20,726 nucleotides of DNA from Thermoproteota archaeon (GCA_012511995.1 JAAZFA010000403.1:1-20726), one strand, 5' to 3'; positions 10,246-17,898 are shown, counted from the stretch's first letter. Translations and numbers: made by a program. The notes: generated from the sequence alone by a model not told the origin.

Positions 10246-10823
10246 TCAACAATAATAGAAATATTATGATAGAATCATTTTATCTACATCTTCAATTTAA
10301 AACAAAAAAAGAAACAGGATCAATTAATCTGCCGTTTTTATGTGATAAGTGTGGCGTCTGCTGTACCTTAGATGACTTTTTAACTGCAGGCCAAATTAAA
10401 GTAACTCCAACAGAAAACCCAGAGCTTTACGCTATGCTTAGAAAAATTTATGAAGAGATGGGTAAACAATGGGAAGAAGACCCAATCAAATACGACCGAT
10501 ACATTACTCACACACCATGCCCATTTCTAAAAGATAAACAATGTTCAATCTATGAAGTAAGACCGGAAGGCTGCCGCAAATTTCCCAATACGCACTTCGG
10601 TAAGCTAACCAAAGATTGTAGGGCATTAAACAGGTTCACAAAACAAGCTAACGCCTTAAGCAAAGACAGGGTTGTCAAGAAAACATATCACACCACAACA
10701 GAACCAATTATAAAGACCGAGCTTTCAAAAAAGCAATATCAAGACTGTATAATTAAATTAAAGACAAGTGGAATCACAGAAGATGAAATAAACTTTTTTA
10801 CAAGTTTAAATCAAAAATGTTAG
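10233..10823 (+). CDS. YkgJ-like CxxCxxCC cysteine-cluster protein
   Basis: A 196-residue protein of the zinc/iron-chelating CxxCxxCC family (YkgJ-like). Visible ligands are C37, C40, C43 and C44 (CDKCGVCC), then C96 (TPCPFL), C104 (QCSIYEVRP) and C114 (GCRKFP), the usual seven-cysteine pattern. The role of the family is not settled; metal or iron-sulfur binding is the common view. It starts inside the end of the PP-loop gene (13-nt overlap with ATG 10233; alternatives are TTG 10209 and ATG 10266), so the two are co-translated. That suggests a metal or sulfur function linked to the predicted tRNA thiolation, which is inference. Its 3' end overlaps the convergent Mrr-like gene by 26 nt. Confidence 0.75.
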   Translation: MSHIINNNRNIMIESFYLHLQFKTKKETGSINLPFLCDKCGVCCTLDDFLTAGQIKVTPTENPELYAMLRKIYEEMGKQWEEDPIKYDRYITHTPCPFLKDKQCSIYEVRPEGCRKFPNTHFGKLTKDCRALNRFTKQANALSKDRVVKKTYHTTTEPIIKTELSKKQYQDCIIKLKTSGITEDEINFFTSLNQKC

Positions 10824-11226
10824 GTTTATCAAACTTTTTTACTAATTTATTTACTTTAGCTGACCGCATCACTACCTGCTTATATGTTCGTAACCGAACA
10901 AAGGAACAGTGCTTTGCAACCCAAATTACCGCATCTTCACTAAAACCTGTATCTGAAACAAGTACCCCCAAATCAGCCTGGGCTTTATCACGCGCAAAAG
11001 CAATTTTACAACAGAACCTTTGAACTTCATGCAATCGCACGGGTTCACCAAGATGCTTGCATTCCACAATTACCTTTTGCTTACCCTTAGGATGGTCTAG
11101 ATGGGCATGGATATCAACAGGTCGGGTATGGAGAACTGTATTGGTTTGTGTACGATAACCCATATGCTTATAGAATGCTTCGACATTCTCCTCAAAGTGG
11201 CGTTCGCTCTGAAGATTGTTGGTCAT
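10798..11226 (-). CDS. Mrr-like restriction endonuclease-fold nuclease
   Basis: A 142-residue protein with the PD-(D/E)xK nuclease fold of the Mrr / restriction endonuclease type IV family. The core is GYRTQTN (23-29), the metal-binding D38 in RPVDIHA, VIVECKH with E55 and K57, and the later LGVLVSDTGFSEDAV (86-100), which is characteristic of Mrr-like domains. It has no DNA-recognition domain and no methylase neighbour, so it may be a repair or defence nuclease rather than part of a restriction pair. The ATG is preceded by AGGGG about 7 nt upstream, and by a TATA-like ATATAAAC at 11256-11263. Its 3' end overlaps the convergent cysteine-cluster gene. Confidence 0.78.
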   Translation of the reverse strand: MTNNLQSERHFEENVEAFYKHMGYRTQTNTVLHTRPVDIHAHLDHPKGKQKVIVECKHLGEPVRLHEVQRFCCKIAFARDKAQADLGVLVSDTGFSEDAVIWVAKHCSFVRLRTYKQVVMRSAKVNKLVKKFDKPNIFDLNL

Positions 11227-11255
11227 CTGGTTCCCCTATTTTTGGAAACTTTGGT

Positions 11256-11263
11256 GTTTATAT
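11256..11263 (-). promoter_or_regulatory. TATA-like element of the Mrr-like gene
   Basis: Minus-strand ATATAAAC centred about 33 nt ahead of the ATG predicts a leader of around 9 nt. Confidence 0.4.
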
Positions 11264-11394
11264 GGATTACGCATTACACCTCATGTTTTTAGCCCTAATA
11301 ATACCTTAAAAGACCAAATACAGAATTACATAAACAACAAATTTTGAATACACCAAAAAACAATTCAAGATTATTAAAAAAGGATAGTTCATAA

Positions 11395-12105
11395 CTAATT
11401 CTTTCGCATCGCTTCATCTTTAAGTTCTTTGGGCATCAACTCAATCGCATACCTCAGTGCTGTTCGTGGCATAACCTTGCGACGCGCAATAACGTAATCG
11501 AAAACTGCTTTTTGATGAACACGACTCTCCTCTTTTAGCAACCAACCATAACCCTTCTGAACCAAATCATCAAGGTCAGTTAGTAACATATCAGAAATCT
11601 CAAATGCATCCGCTAAAAACTTACCCTTTTTCGCTGGCACAATAAAAGAGACTGCAGAAGCCCTCTTTAGCCACCTATTCTCACTCCTTGCCCAGTTTTT
11701 CATTTCAACCACAATCTCAGGATATTTAACGATTAAATCACCAACTGTGTGGTTGCAAAAACTATCACATTTAGCCCAGTTGTCGACATAAAAGAGTATC
11801 CAGCGCCTAAAAGTGGTTATATCTGAGGGTAATAAATTATTAATATAATCTGGCAGCCAATACGACACAATGAATGATTCCTCCATATAACCAGATTCAA
11901 AGAGAGACTCACACAAACAAAAAACTTCTTTTTTATTCCATTTTTTTACTTTCCACCAATAATTTTTAGCTATCTTACCCACAATGGCTGTCTTAACCCC
12001 GTAAACTTTTATCTTTTCTTTAAAAAAATTCTTAGAATTCAATTTAACACTTTCGTTTATATTAGCCCTTAATTCTTCCCTTATCTGATGAATAATTATA
12101 TCCAT
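11395..12105 (-). CDS. DNA alkylation repair protein, AlkD-like
   Basis: A 236-residue all-helical HEAT-like repeat protein of the DNA alkylation repair (AlkC/AlkD) family. Family members excise N3- and N7-alkylated purines from DNA. The key AlkD residues appear in register: W110 and D114 in VDNWAKCDSF, R148 in WLKRASAV and W188 in QKGYGWLLKEE, one position from Trp109, Asp113, Arg148 and Trp187 of Bacillus cereus AlkD. Length matches the family. A TATA-like TATAAACT at 12149-12156 gives a leader of roughly 22 nt to the ATG; no clear ribosome-binding site is seen. With the neighbouring Mrr-like nuclease it forms a small DNA-maintenance pair, although each gene has its own promoter candidate. 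Confidence 0.88.
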   Translation of the reverse strand: MDIIIHQIREELRANINESVKLNSKNFFKEKIKVYGVKTAIVGKIAKNYWWKVKKWNKKEVFCLCESLFESGYMEESFIVSYWLPDYINNLLPSDITTFRRWILFYVDNWAKCDSFCNHTVGDLIVKYPEIVVEMKNWARSENRWLKRASAVSFIVPAKKGKFLADAFEISDMLLTDLDDLVQKGYGWLLKEESRVHQKAVFDYVIARRKVMPRTALRYAIELMPKELKDEAMRKN

Positions 12106-12148
12106 AACAGAAAAGAATAAACTAAAAATACTTTAGCTTTATCCAAAA

Positions 12149-12156
12149 GTTTATAC
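12149..12156 (-). promoter_or_regulatory. TATA-like element of the AlkD-like gene
   Basis: Minus-strand TATAAACT lies about 44 nt ahead of the ATG at 12103-12105, giving an expected start of transcription near 12127. Confidence 0.4.
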
Positions 12157-12179
12157 TCTAAAATTGAGGGAAGGAAGAA

Positions 12180-12497
12180 CTATAAATCTTCCATCTGATA
12201 TAGACCCAAATCAATGTTTAAACATTTTTCAGGTCCATTGCTGTCATCAAGATCATAGAGATAACTGGTTGCTACGTCTAGGCGACTCTTTTTGATTGTC
12301 ATTTTTTCTTTAACCGTCCTTACCTTAACTTTCTTCGGCTTTGCCACAATACAAGGTGGAGCAATCACCAAAGTATCAACTATTAACGTAGGAGAAATTT
12401 GTGTAACTTCAACTTTAGTCCCCTCAACAGACGAGCTGCATTTCAATTCATCATGCAACTGTTTAGTCAACGCCTTTTCTCCTCCAAACTTCGGCAC
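12180..12497 (-). CDS. Unknown 105-residue protein overlapping the RHH gene
   Basis: I do not recognise this protein. The frame begins at a GTG two codons after an in-frame TAA and overlaps the 3' end of the RHH gene by 35 nt in another frame. The N-terminal part (GGEKALTKQLHDELK) is polar and helical. The middle is beta-prone (LIVDTLVIAPPCIVA), followed by a basic KPKKVKVRTVKEK and an acidic tail. No Shine-Dalgarno precedes the GTG, so translation would depend on coupling to the RHH gene or on a frameshift that adds this segment to the RHH protein. A TTG 24 nt further in is another possible start. It could also be a chance frame or a decayed C-terminus. Confidence 0.4.
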   Translation of the reverse strand: MPKFGGEKALTKQLHDELKCSSSVEGTKVEVTQISPTLIVDTLVIAPPCIVAKPKKVKVRTVKEKMTIKKSRLDVATSYLYDLDDSNGPEKCLNIDLGLYQMEDL

Positions 12498-12618
12498 TGA
12501 TTAAATCTCTAATAGCAACTCGAATGGCTTCAGCGCGGTTGGGATAAAACCGCTCGTCCACCAACTGATCTAAAGCTTTTATATACGTTTCAGGTAGATA
12601 CAGAGTAATTAGTTTCAA
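12463..12618 (-). CDS. Ribbon-helix-helix (CopG-type) transcription regulator
   Basis: A 51-residue ribbon-helix-helix DNA-binding protein. The DNA-contacting strand KLITLYLPETY is followed by two helices, IKALDQLVDER and NRAEAIRVAIRDLISAEV, with the family turn FYPNRAEAI. I choose the TTG at 12616-12618 (first residues MKLITLYLPE): GGGGAG lies 11 nt upstream and the TATA candidate at 12669-12678 would start transcription near 12647. The ATG at 12658-12660 adds an unnatural 14-residue head and would probably not be transcribed. It would act as a dimer on palindromic DNA, and the nested palindrome at 12681-12713 is the obvious candidate operator, for itself and possibly for the divergent methylthiotransferase gene. 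Confidence 0.82.
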   Translation of the reverse strand: MKLITLYLPETYIKALDQLVDERFYPNRAEAIRVAIRDLISAEVWRRKGVD

Positions 12619-12668
12619 GTAAGTTAAGACTCCCCTGCTGCTTTTACAAACATACATCATTGACGGTA

Positions 12669-12678
12669 ACTTATACTT
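12669..12678 (-). promoter_or_regulatory. TATA-like element of the RHH gene
   Basis: Minus-strand AGTATAAGTT lies next to the palindrome at 12681-12713. Transcription would start near 12647, which favours the TTG start at 12618. Confidence 0.4.
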
Positions 12679-12680
12679 CT

Positions 12681-12713
12681 ACATATTATGTTACATATAT
12701 GCACATAATATGT
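12681..12713. promoter_or_regulatory. Nested palindrome, candidate RHH operator
   Basis: ACATATTATGT (12681-12691) and ACATAATATGT (12703-12713) are perfect 11-bp inverted arms. The 11-nt spacer contains a second palindrome CATATATG (12694-12701) within half a base of the same centre. It sits between the divergent RHH and methylthiotransferase genes. Confidence 0.65.
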
Positions 12714-12724
12714 TGGTTCCACAC

Positions 12725-12734
12725 TATATAAATA
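12725..12734 (+). promoter_or_regulatory. TATA-like element ahead of the methylthiotransferase
   Basis: TATATAAATA on the plus strand lies about 12 nt past the palindrome. It predicts transcription near 12755 and a leader of about 70 nt. A second, nearer candidate is the T-rich stretch at about 12787-12795. Confidence 0.4.
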
Positions 12735-12825
12735 AAAAACAAGAGAATAAACACATAAGTGTTAATTACGATATGTGAAGAGACACGTTTTTATGGCAAG
12801 ACAAAGCAACTAACTTGATTACAAC

Positions 12826-14154
12826 ATGCACAACAGAAAGATACTAATCAAAAATTACGGCTGTAGCGCCAACACCGCAGACGGAGAAACACTCGCAGGT
12901 TGCCTAAAACAAGCTAACTATCAACTCACCAACGAAGAATCTGAGGCAGACCTCATCATCTATAACAGTTGCGCAGTCAAGGGTCCAACTGAGAACCGCA
13001 TAATAGACGACATCAAACGTACACCAAAAGGGAAAAAAATTGTAATTTCTGGATGTTTACCCAGAATTAGTTTGGATCGTTTGAAACGGGAAGTACACTT
13101 CAATGGTATAGTCGGTCCAGCAGTTGGCAAGCAAATAGTCGATTTGGTAAACCGAGTTTTTGCTGAGGAAACAGTAATTGAATTACCAGATCGCACAAAA
13201 ATACCAGCACTTACCCTACCTAGAGTGACAAAAAATCCTGTAGTCAGCATTGTACCCATTAACTTTGGCTGCCTAGGAAGCTGTGCCTACTGCTGTGTTG
13301 TGCATGCACGTGGCAAGCTTCAAAGCCACAGCATACCAGAAATCACTCAGCGAATACAAGCTGATTACGAAGTTGGCGCCCGTGAGTTTTGGTTAACTTC
13401 ACAGGATACTGCAAGTTATGGTAGAGACATTAAAACAAACCTCGCACAACTACTTTGCGCAGTCAACGAGTTAACTGGTAAATTCCGAACACGTGTTGGT
13501 ATGATGACTCCTAACTTGGTCGCTGATACACAGGAGGAGTTGATTGGTGCCTTTGAGAGCGAAAAGATATTCAAATTCTTACATTTACCGGTACAGAGCG
13601 GCGATGACAAAGTTCTAGATGGCATGCGAAGATTCTACACAGCGGAAGAATTCAAATCAGTCGTAGAGTCATTCCGAGAAACATTCCCAGACATTACCCT
13701 TGCAACCGACATTATAGTAGGGTTCCCTGGAGAAACAGAAGAAGCATTCAATAATACACTCAAGTTAATGAAAGAAATCAAACCCGACATAACTAATGTC
13801 TCTAAATTCTTTCCCAGACCCAAAACAGACGCTTGGAAAATGCATGATGGTTTAGTTGTAAAAGAAGAAATTAAACGTAGAAGCGCTGTCACGGCAGATC
13901 TGGCTAAGGCGTTATCAGCAAAACGTAATAGTAGTTGGGTTGGCTGGTATGGCGAAGTGTTCGTTGATGAGAAAGGTAAAAAGGCAGATTCGTGGATCAG
14001 TCGGAATTTTGCTTACAAACCAATCGTTATCAGTAGTAACCAAGATTTGCTTGGTAAAACTTTTCAGGTTAAAGTAGTTGAGTCTTCACCAACATATCTG
14101 AAAGGCATTATCATCGAAGCCGAGAGTAATGAAGTAGGTTACTTGGTGCTTTAA
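12826..14154 (+). CDS. tRNA t6A37 methylthiotransferase (CDKAL1/e-MtaB type)
   Basis: A 442-residue radical SAM methylthiotransferase that adds a methylthio group to N6-threonylcarbamoyladenosine at tRNA position 37. The UPF0004 domain supplies three cluster cysteines: C13 (NYGCSANTADGE), C49 (YNSCAVKGPTENR) and C77 (SGCLPR). The radical SAM motif CLGSCAYC gives C149, C153 and C156. The C-terminal 80 or so residues form the TRAM-like RNA-binding domain. The wording of the first two motifs is that of the archaeal/eukaryotic CDKAL1 group rather than MiaB or RimO. Length is normal. The ATG lacks a Shine-Dalgarno, and its stop overlaps that of the convergent CACHE gene in a shared TTAA. Confidence 0.92.
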   Translation: MHNRKILIKNYGCSANTADGETLAGCLKQANYQLTNEESEADLIIYNSCAVKGPTENRIIDDIKRTPKGKKIVISGCLPRISLDRLKREVHFNGIVGPAVGKQIVDLVNRVFAEETVIELPDRTKIPALTLPRVTKNPVVSIVPINFGCLGSCAYCCVVHARGKLQSHSIPEITQRIQADYEVGAREFWLTSQDTASYGRDIKTNLAQLLCAVNELTGKFRTRVGMMTPNLVADTQEELIGAFESEKIFKFLHLPVQSGDDKVLDGMRRFYTAEEFKSVVESFRETFPDITLATDIIVGFPGETEEAFNNTLKLMKEIKPDITNVSKFFPRPKTDAWKMHDGLVVKEEIKRRSAVTADLAKALSAKRNSSWVGWYGEVFVDEKGKKADSWISRNFAYKPIVISSNQDLLGKTFQVKVVESSPTYLKGIIIEAESNEVGYLVL

Positions 14155-14990
14155 GTTTGTGCATGATTGAGAGCCAAACGCCATTCTTCACCGTATGCAC
14201 TTATAGTAGTCCAGTAACATTCTTTCTGTGCGACCTCTGAGGACCCAACCAAATTGAAGGAATAAGTACCGTATCCTGATGGGGTTTCTACGATTTTGTG
14301 TCCAAGATCTAGTAGCGAAGTGTAGGTGGAGTATGATGGATCAGTAAACATGTTTCGCCATTGCTGAATTGGGTCTGAGTCGTAAACCATCAAGCCATCT
14401 AGTTGCATAGCGACTAATTCGTAGGATTTATCGCCTATAGCCTGCTCTACTGAGAACTGGATAAGAGTTGACGGATCGAAAATTACGCTGATATAACCAA
14501 TCAGTTCTTTATCTAGATTGAAAAGTGGAGCAGTTAAAATGTTACCCATCATATCGGATTGAACGGGGACAACCGGAGTCATAACAGGGGTTATTTCCCC
14601 CACCGGGTTGGGGTTTAAGTGAGTTTGCTCGCCTACATTTCTACCTATGATGTAGCGCCAGGTTGTTGGTTGTACTGCCACAATAGTGTTGTTGAGGTCT
14701 TCTGTTGCAGCGTTAATTATAAAGGAACTATTAGCTGCTAATGCACTTAGAATTTTATCTGCTTGGTTGCCTACAATGCCAACGGTAGCGAATTGTTCTG
14801 AAGCATAAACCAGGCTTTCGCCAATACGTTCTAGTTCTTTTGATATGTTTGCTTGTGCATCCGTTAAAGTTGCAATCATATCCACTTTTACTTCAGCGTC
14901 ACTTTTTGCGATGTTTAGGTAGGCATATTGTGTCAAAAAATAAGCATTAATTGTTATCGAAGCAACCAAAGTTACTGTGATTAGGATCAT
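14151..14990 (-). CDS. Membrane-anchored CACHE-type sensor domain protein
   Basis: A 279-residue protein with a transmembrane helix at about residues 1-24, a helical stalk (30-70) and an extracytoplasmic PDC/double-CACHE ligand-binding domain (about 75-275). The domain has the two halves expected: TTWRYIIGRNVGEQ (109-122), then PVQSDMMGNI (142-151), and a second PAS-like half ending ISAYGEEWRLALNHAQ. There is no HAMP, kinase or chemotaxis output domain. It therefore either binds a small molecule for a partner or acts as a simple binding lipid-face protein; the ligand is unknown. The ATG at 14990 is the first canonical start, but the frame stays open upstream for about 25 codons encoding a basic stretch (RKGKRTKAKK) typical of a cytoplasmic membrane anchor, so the true start is doubtful. 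A TATA-like TTTAAATA lies near 15062-15072. Confidence 0.75.
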   Translation of the reverse strand: MILITVTLVASITINAYFLTQYAYLNIAKSDAEVKVDMIATLTDAQANISKELERIGESLVYASEQFATVGIVGNQADKILSALAANSSFIINAATEDLNNTIVAVQPTTWRYIIGRNVGEQTHLNPNPVGEITPVMTPVVPVQSDMMGNILTAPLFNLDKELIGYISVIFDPSTLIQFSVEQAIGDKSYELVAMQLDGLMVYDSDPIQQWRNMFTDPSYSTYTSLLDLGHKIVETPSGYGTYSFNLVGSSEVAQKECYWTTISAYGEEWRLALNHAQT

Positions 14991-15107
14991 AAGAATTTTC
15001 TTTGCTTTCGTCCTTTTTCCCTTCCGGTTTAAGAGTGACTGTAGTCGTAATCGACTATATGAATATTTAAATAATTATGAAATAAACCTTTTACTTGAGC
15101 TGAGAAA

Positions 15108-16535
15108 GTGACCAATAAGCAAGCAAGTATTTGCCTTTTCAATACACTAACCCGTAAAAAGGAAACATTCACCTCAATTGTTCCAGATAAAGCTAAAATC
15201 TACACCTGTGGACCAACCGTTTATGATTACGCACACATAGGTAACTTTCGGGCTTTCCTTTTTGAAGATATACTCAAGCGCTGGCTTACCTATCGCGGTT
15301 ACAAAGTAATACATATTATGAATCTAACCGACATAGATGACAAAACCATTAAAGGCAGCCAAAAAAAAGGCATACCCCTCCAAGATTACACAGAATTTTA
15401 TGTTAACGCCTTCTTCGAAGATATCAAAGCATTAAATATTCTTCCTGCCGACGTCTACCCCAAAGCAACTGAACATATTTGTGAAATGATAAAGATAATT
15501 CAAATCTTGCTGAAAAAAGGAGTTGCGTACAAGGGTGAGGATGGTTCTATCTACTTTTCAATCGCCAAATACCCTGAATATGGAAAACTATCCCATATTA
15601 AAGTCAATGAATTAAAGGCAGGAGCACGAGTCAACCAAGATGAATATGCAAAAGAAGAAGCCCAAGACTTCGCCCTTTGGAAAGCATGGACCCCTGAAGA
15701 CGGCAAAATCTATTGGGACACCGAATTAGGCAGAGGACGTCCAGGTTGGCATATCGAATGCAGTGCTATGAGCATGAAATACCTAGGTGAAACCTTTGAT
15801 ATCCACTGCGGAGGAATCGATAACATGTTTCCTCATCATGAAAATGAGTTAGCCCAATCGGAAGCCTCAACAGAAAAGAAATTTGTGAATTATTGGATGC
15901 ATAATGAACACTTGCAAGTTGAAGGAAAGAAGATGTCTAAACGTTTTGGCAACTTCTATACCCTTCGCGACTTACTGGCCAAAGGCTATGATCCAATAGT
16001 GATTCGCTATCTGCTTATTTCGACACATTACCGCCAACAATTCAACTTCACTTTTGAAGGTTTAGAATCAGCCAAAGCCGCAGTTGACAGACTCCGCAAC
16101 TTTGTTCGCCGCATACATGAGGTTGAGGGAACAACTATGACAGAAAAAGTTTCCACTTTAACCAGTAAACTTGAGGCATGCTTCGGCGGTTCCATGGATG
16201 ATGACCTAAACATCGGCACTGCCCTCGCCGCTCTATTTGATTTCATAAGGGAAATGAACGTTTTACTTGACGCAAACCTTGTCAGTAAAGAGGAAGCGGT
16301 TCAAGTTGGCGGGTTGATGATACGCATTGATGAGGTATTAGGAGTCATAGGAAAAGTCGAAATTAAAGAGGTTTTATCCGAAGACGTTGATGCCTTGGTA
16401 CAGAAGCGTGAGGAGGCTAGGAGGGCTAAGAACTGGAAGGAAGCTGATACCATCAGAACCCAACTTAAAGCAATAGGCATCATATTGGAAGACACAACCC
16501 AAGGAGTCAGATGGCATAAGGAGAAAAAAGTCTAA
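15108..16535 (+). CDS. cysS: Cysteinyl-tRNA synthetase
   Basis: A 475-residue class I aminoacyl-tRNA synthetase that charges tRNA-Cys. The signature HIGN (43-46, in [11 protein letters not shown]) and KMSKR (275-279) form the ATP site. The zinc ligands C34, C218, H243 and E247 match Cys28, Cys209, His234 and Glu238 of the E. coli enzyme. The DALR-type helical domain and the C-terminal anticodon-binding region ([18 protein letters not shown]) complete the usual length. The start is GTG, with no strong Shine-Dalgarno visible. The 3' end shares a 4-nt overlap (CTAA) with the convergent lipoate ligase gene. Its presence shows direct cysteine charging, not only the indirect SepRS/SepCysS route. 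Confidence 0.96.
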   Translation: MTNKQASICLFNTLTRKKETFTSIVPDKAKIYTCGPTVYDYAHIGNFRAFLFEDILKRWLTYRGYKVIHIMNLTDIDDKTIKGSQKKGIPLQDYTEFYVNAFFEDIKALNILPADVYPKATEHICEMIKIIQILLKKGVAYKGEDGSIYFSIAKYPEYGKLSHIKVNELKAGARVNQDEYAKEEAQDFALWKAWTPEDGKIYWDTELGRGRPGWHIECSAMSMKYLGETFDIHCGGIDNMFPHHENELAQSEASTEKKFVNYWMHNEHLQVEGKKMSKRFGNFYTLRDLLAKGYDPIVIRYLLISTHYRQQFNFTFEGLESAKAAVDRLRNFVRRIHEVEGTTMTEKVSTLTSKLEACFGGSMDDDLNIGTALAALFDFIREMNVLLDANLVSKEEAVQVGGLMIRIDEVLGVIGKVEIKEVLSEDVDALVQKREEARRAKNWKEADTIRTQLKAIGIILEDTTQGVRWHKEKKV

Positions 16536-17317
16536 GGTATTATCCCACAAAAGGTCCATTTTTTTGTGGCATATTTTTCTCTATAAAGTTTTTCTGAAAG
16601 TTCTTTTTCATAGGAAGTTAGTTTACCTGTTGCAAGCTGAATTTTCATTATAGCCTTAAAACCTTGTTCTAAAGCATTAGCAATAGTAACAGGAGATATG
16701 TTATGCCTAAGCTCGCTTTGTATGCTTGTAATTTTGCGTTGACCAATATCGGCAGCTTGACTGCAACTGAGATCTTTGAACTTTAAAAGGTTGAACATTT
16801 TTGCATAATCAATAATACGCAAGATCGTGCCATGCTGGAGGACAACACCACGAGTGATAGTTTGACTGCTCCCCGAAATCTTCTTGCCAGCTACACCGAG
16901 GTTAGGACAATTCTTTGAATCTCCAGTGTTAAAGTCTGCTGGGATACCTATGAGGCGAAGGGCATCAGTTATTGCTCTATAAATATTGGTGTAAACAGTC
17001 GTTATGTCGGCGGTACCTAAATCAGAAGTTTTAGCGATAACACTGTAGGTTACTTCACCCTCATAGTCATGGTAGACGGTTCCACCTCCACTTGGTCGAC
17101 GTACCACATTCACACCCAGTTGTCGGGCAGCCTCAAGGTAAACTTCATTTGTAAGGTTTTGGTTTCTACCAATACTCACTGCAGAGGGTTTCCATCTGTA
17201 GAATCGCAGGGTATTGGAAACTTTATCTGCAACACGTGCTTGGAGGATAGCTTCGTCGATTGCCATATTCATAGCAGCATCATGAGTTGAAAGGGGTATG
17301 TAACGCCAAGTATCCAT
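16532..17317 (-). CDS. lplA: Lipoate-protein ligase A, N-terminal catalytic domain
   Basis: A 261-residue member of the biotin/lipoate ligase fold that activates lipoate and attaches it to lysines of 2-oxoacid dehydrogenase E2 or glycine cleavage H proteins. Visible motifs are the substrate loop RRPSGGGTVYHD and the catalytic lysine region GKKISGSSQ, with WKPSAVSIGRNQ near the N-terminus. It is shorter than the 337-residue E. coli LplA and lacks the separate C-terminal domain. In archaea with such short forms that domain is supplied in trans by LplB, which is not seen here. I choose the ATG at 17317 (MDTWRYIPL); a GTG three codons earlier (17326) is also possible. It probably follows the TPR gene in one transcript. 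Confidence 0.88.
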   Translation of the reverse strand: MDTWRYIPLSTHDAAMNMAIDEAILQARVADKVSNTLRFYRWKPSAVSIGRNQNLTNEVYLEAARQLGVNVVRRPSGGGTVYHDYEGEVTYSVIAKTSDLGTADITTVYTNIYRAITDALRLIGIPADFNTGDSKNCPNLGVAGKKISGSSQTITRGVVLQHGTILRIIDYAKMFNLLKFKDLSCSQAADIGQRKITSIQSELRHNISPVTIANALEQGFKAIMKIQLATGKLTSYEKELSEKLYREKYATKKWTFCGIIP

Positions 17318-17370
17318 ATGTTTCACTAGATGATTATCACTTATTGCTCAATGTTAAAAACATAAGGCTA

Positions 17371-17862
17371 TCATTTGTTCTTTTTCATCTGGGTATATAT
17401 GGCTGTAATGTTGCCGTCAACCATCTCCAGCCATTGGTCATTTTGAGCAGCATCTAGTCCTTTGTTAGTGAAGATTTGTTTTGCCAGCTGAAGAGCCTCT
17501 ATAGCTTGTGCTAAACAGCCAAGTGCAGCCAACGCAGTACCTTGATTTACTTGTGCCATCAGCCATCGACCAGTGTCTGCCGGATAATTATCTCCAAATT
17601 GATCATAGAAGACCAGCGCCTTATTAGCAGAGGCAAAACTCTCCAGGTGCTTACCAAGTCGTCCATACGCAGCAGATAAACCAGCGTAGATAGAAGCTTC
17701 AAAGCGACCACAATCAACCAGTTGGTATTCAGAAAGCGATTTGTATATCTCTAATGCCTTGTTGAAACATTCAATTGAACCTTGATAATTACCTTGATGA
17801 AAAAGTTGATCCGCCGTTCTATGAGTCCCTTGCATGGCCTTTAATAAACGCGCTGTTTTCAT
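17371..17862 (-). CDS. Tetratricopeptide repeat protein
   Basis: A 163-residue helical protein with three clear tetratricopeptide-like units at about 14-47 (LFHQGNYQGSIECFNKALEIY), 55-88 (YAGLSAAYGRLGKHLESFAS) and 100-133 (NQGTALAALGCLAQAIEALQ), plus a partial fourth unit. Such repeats mediate protein contacts, and no catalytic or membrane segment is present. The partner is unknown. A TATA-like CGAATAAAATTG on the minus strand (17899-17910) would start transcription about 18 nt ahead of the ATG. The lipoate ligase gene lies 53 nt downstream on the same strand. Confidence 0.8.
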   Translation of the reverse strand: MKTARLLKAMQGTHRTADQLFHQGNYQGSIECFNKALEIYKSLSEYQLVDCGRFEASIYAGLSAAYGRLGKHLESFASANKALVFYDQFGDNYPADTGRWLMAQVNQGTALAALGCLAQAIEALQLAKQIFTNKGLDAAQNDQWLEMVDGNITAIYTQMKKNK

Positions 17863-17898
17863 CAGCTAACACAACATATTATTTGACTAATAGACATT

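Noticed and set aside
11101..11292. A 63-codon plus-strand frame at the start of the Mrr-like gene
   Set aside because: Antisense to the conserved Mrr-like coding region and its promoter; no independent support.
12292..12504. A 70-codon plus-strand frame opposite the unknown 105-residue protein
   Set aside because: No start signal or family; it is antisense to the RHH-linked frame and best read as a shadow.
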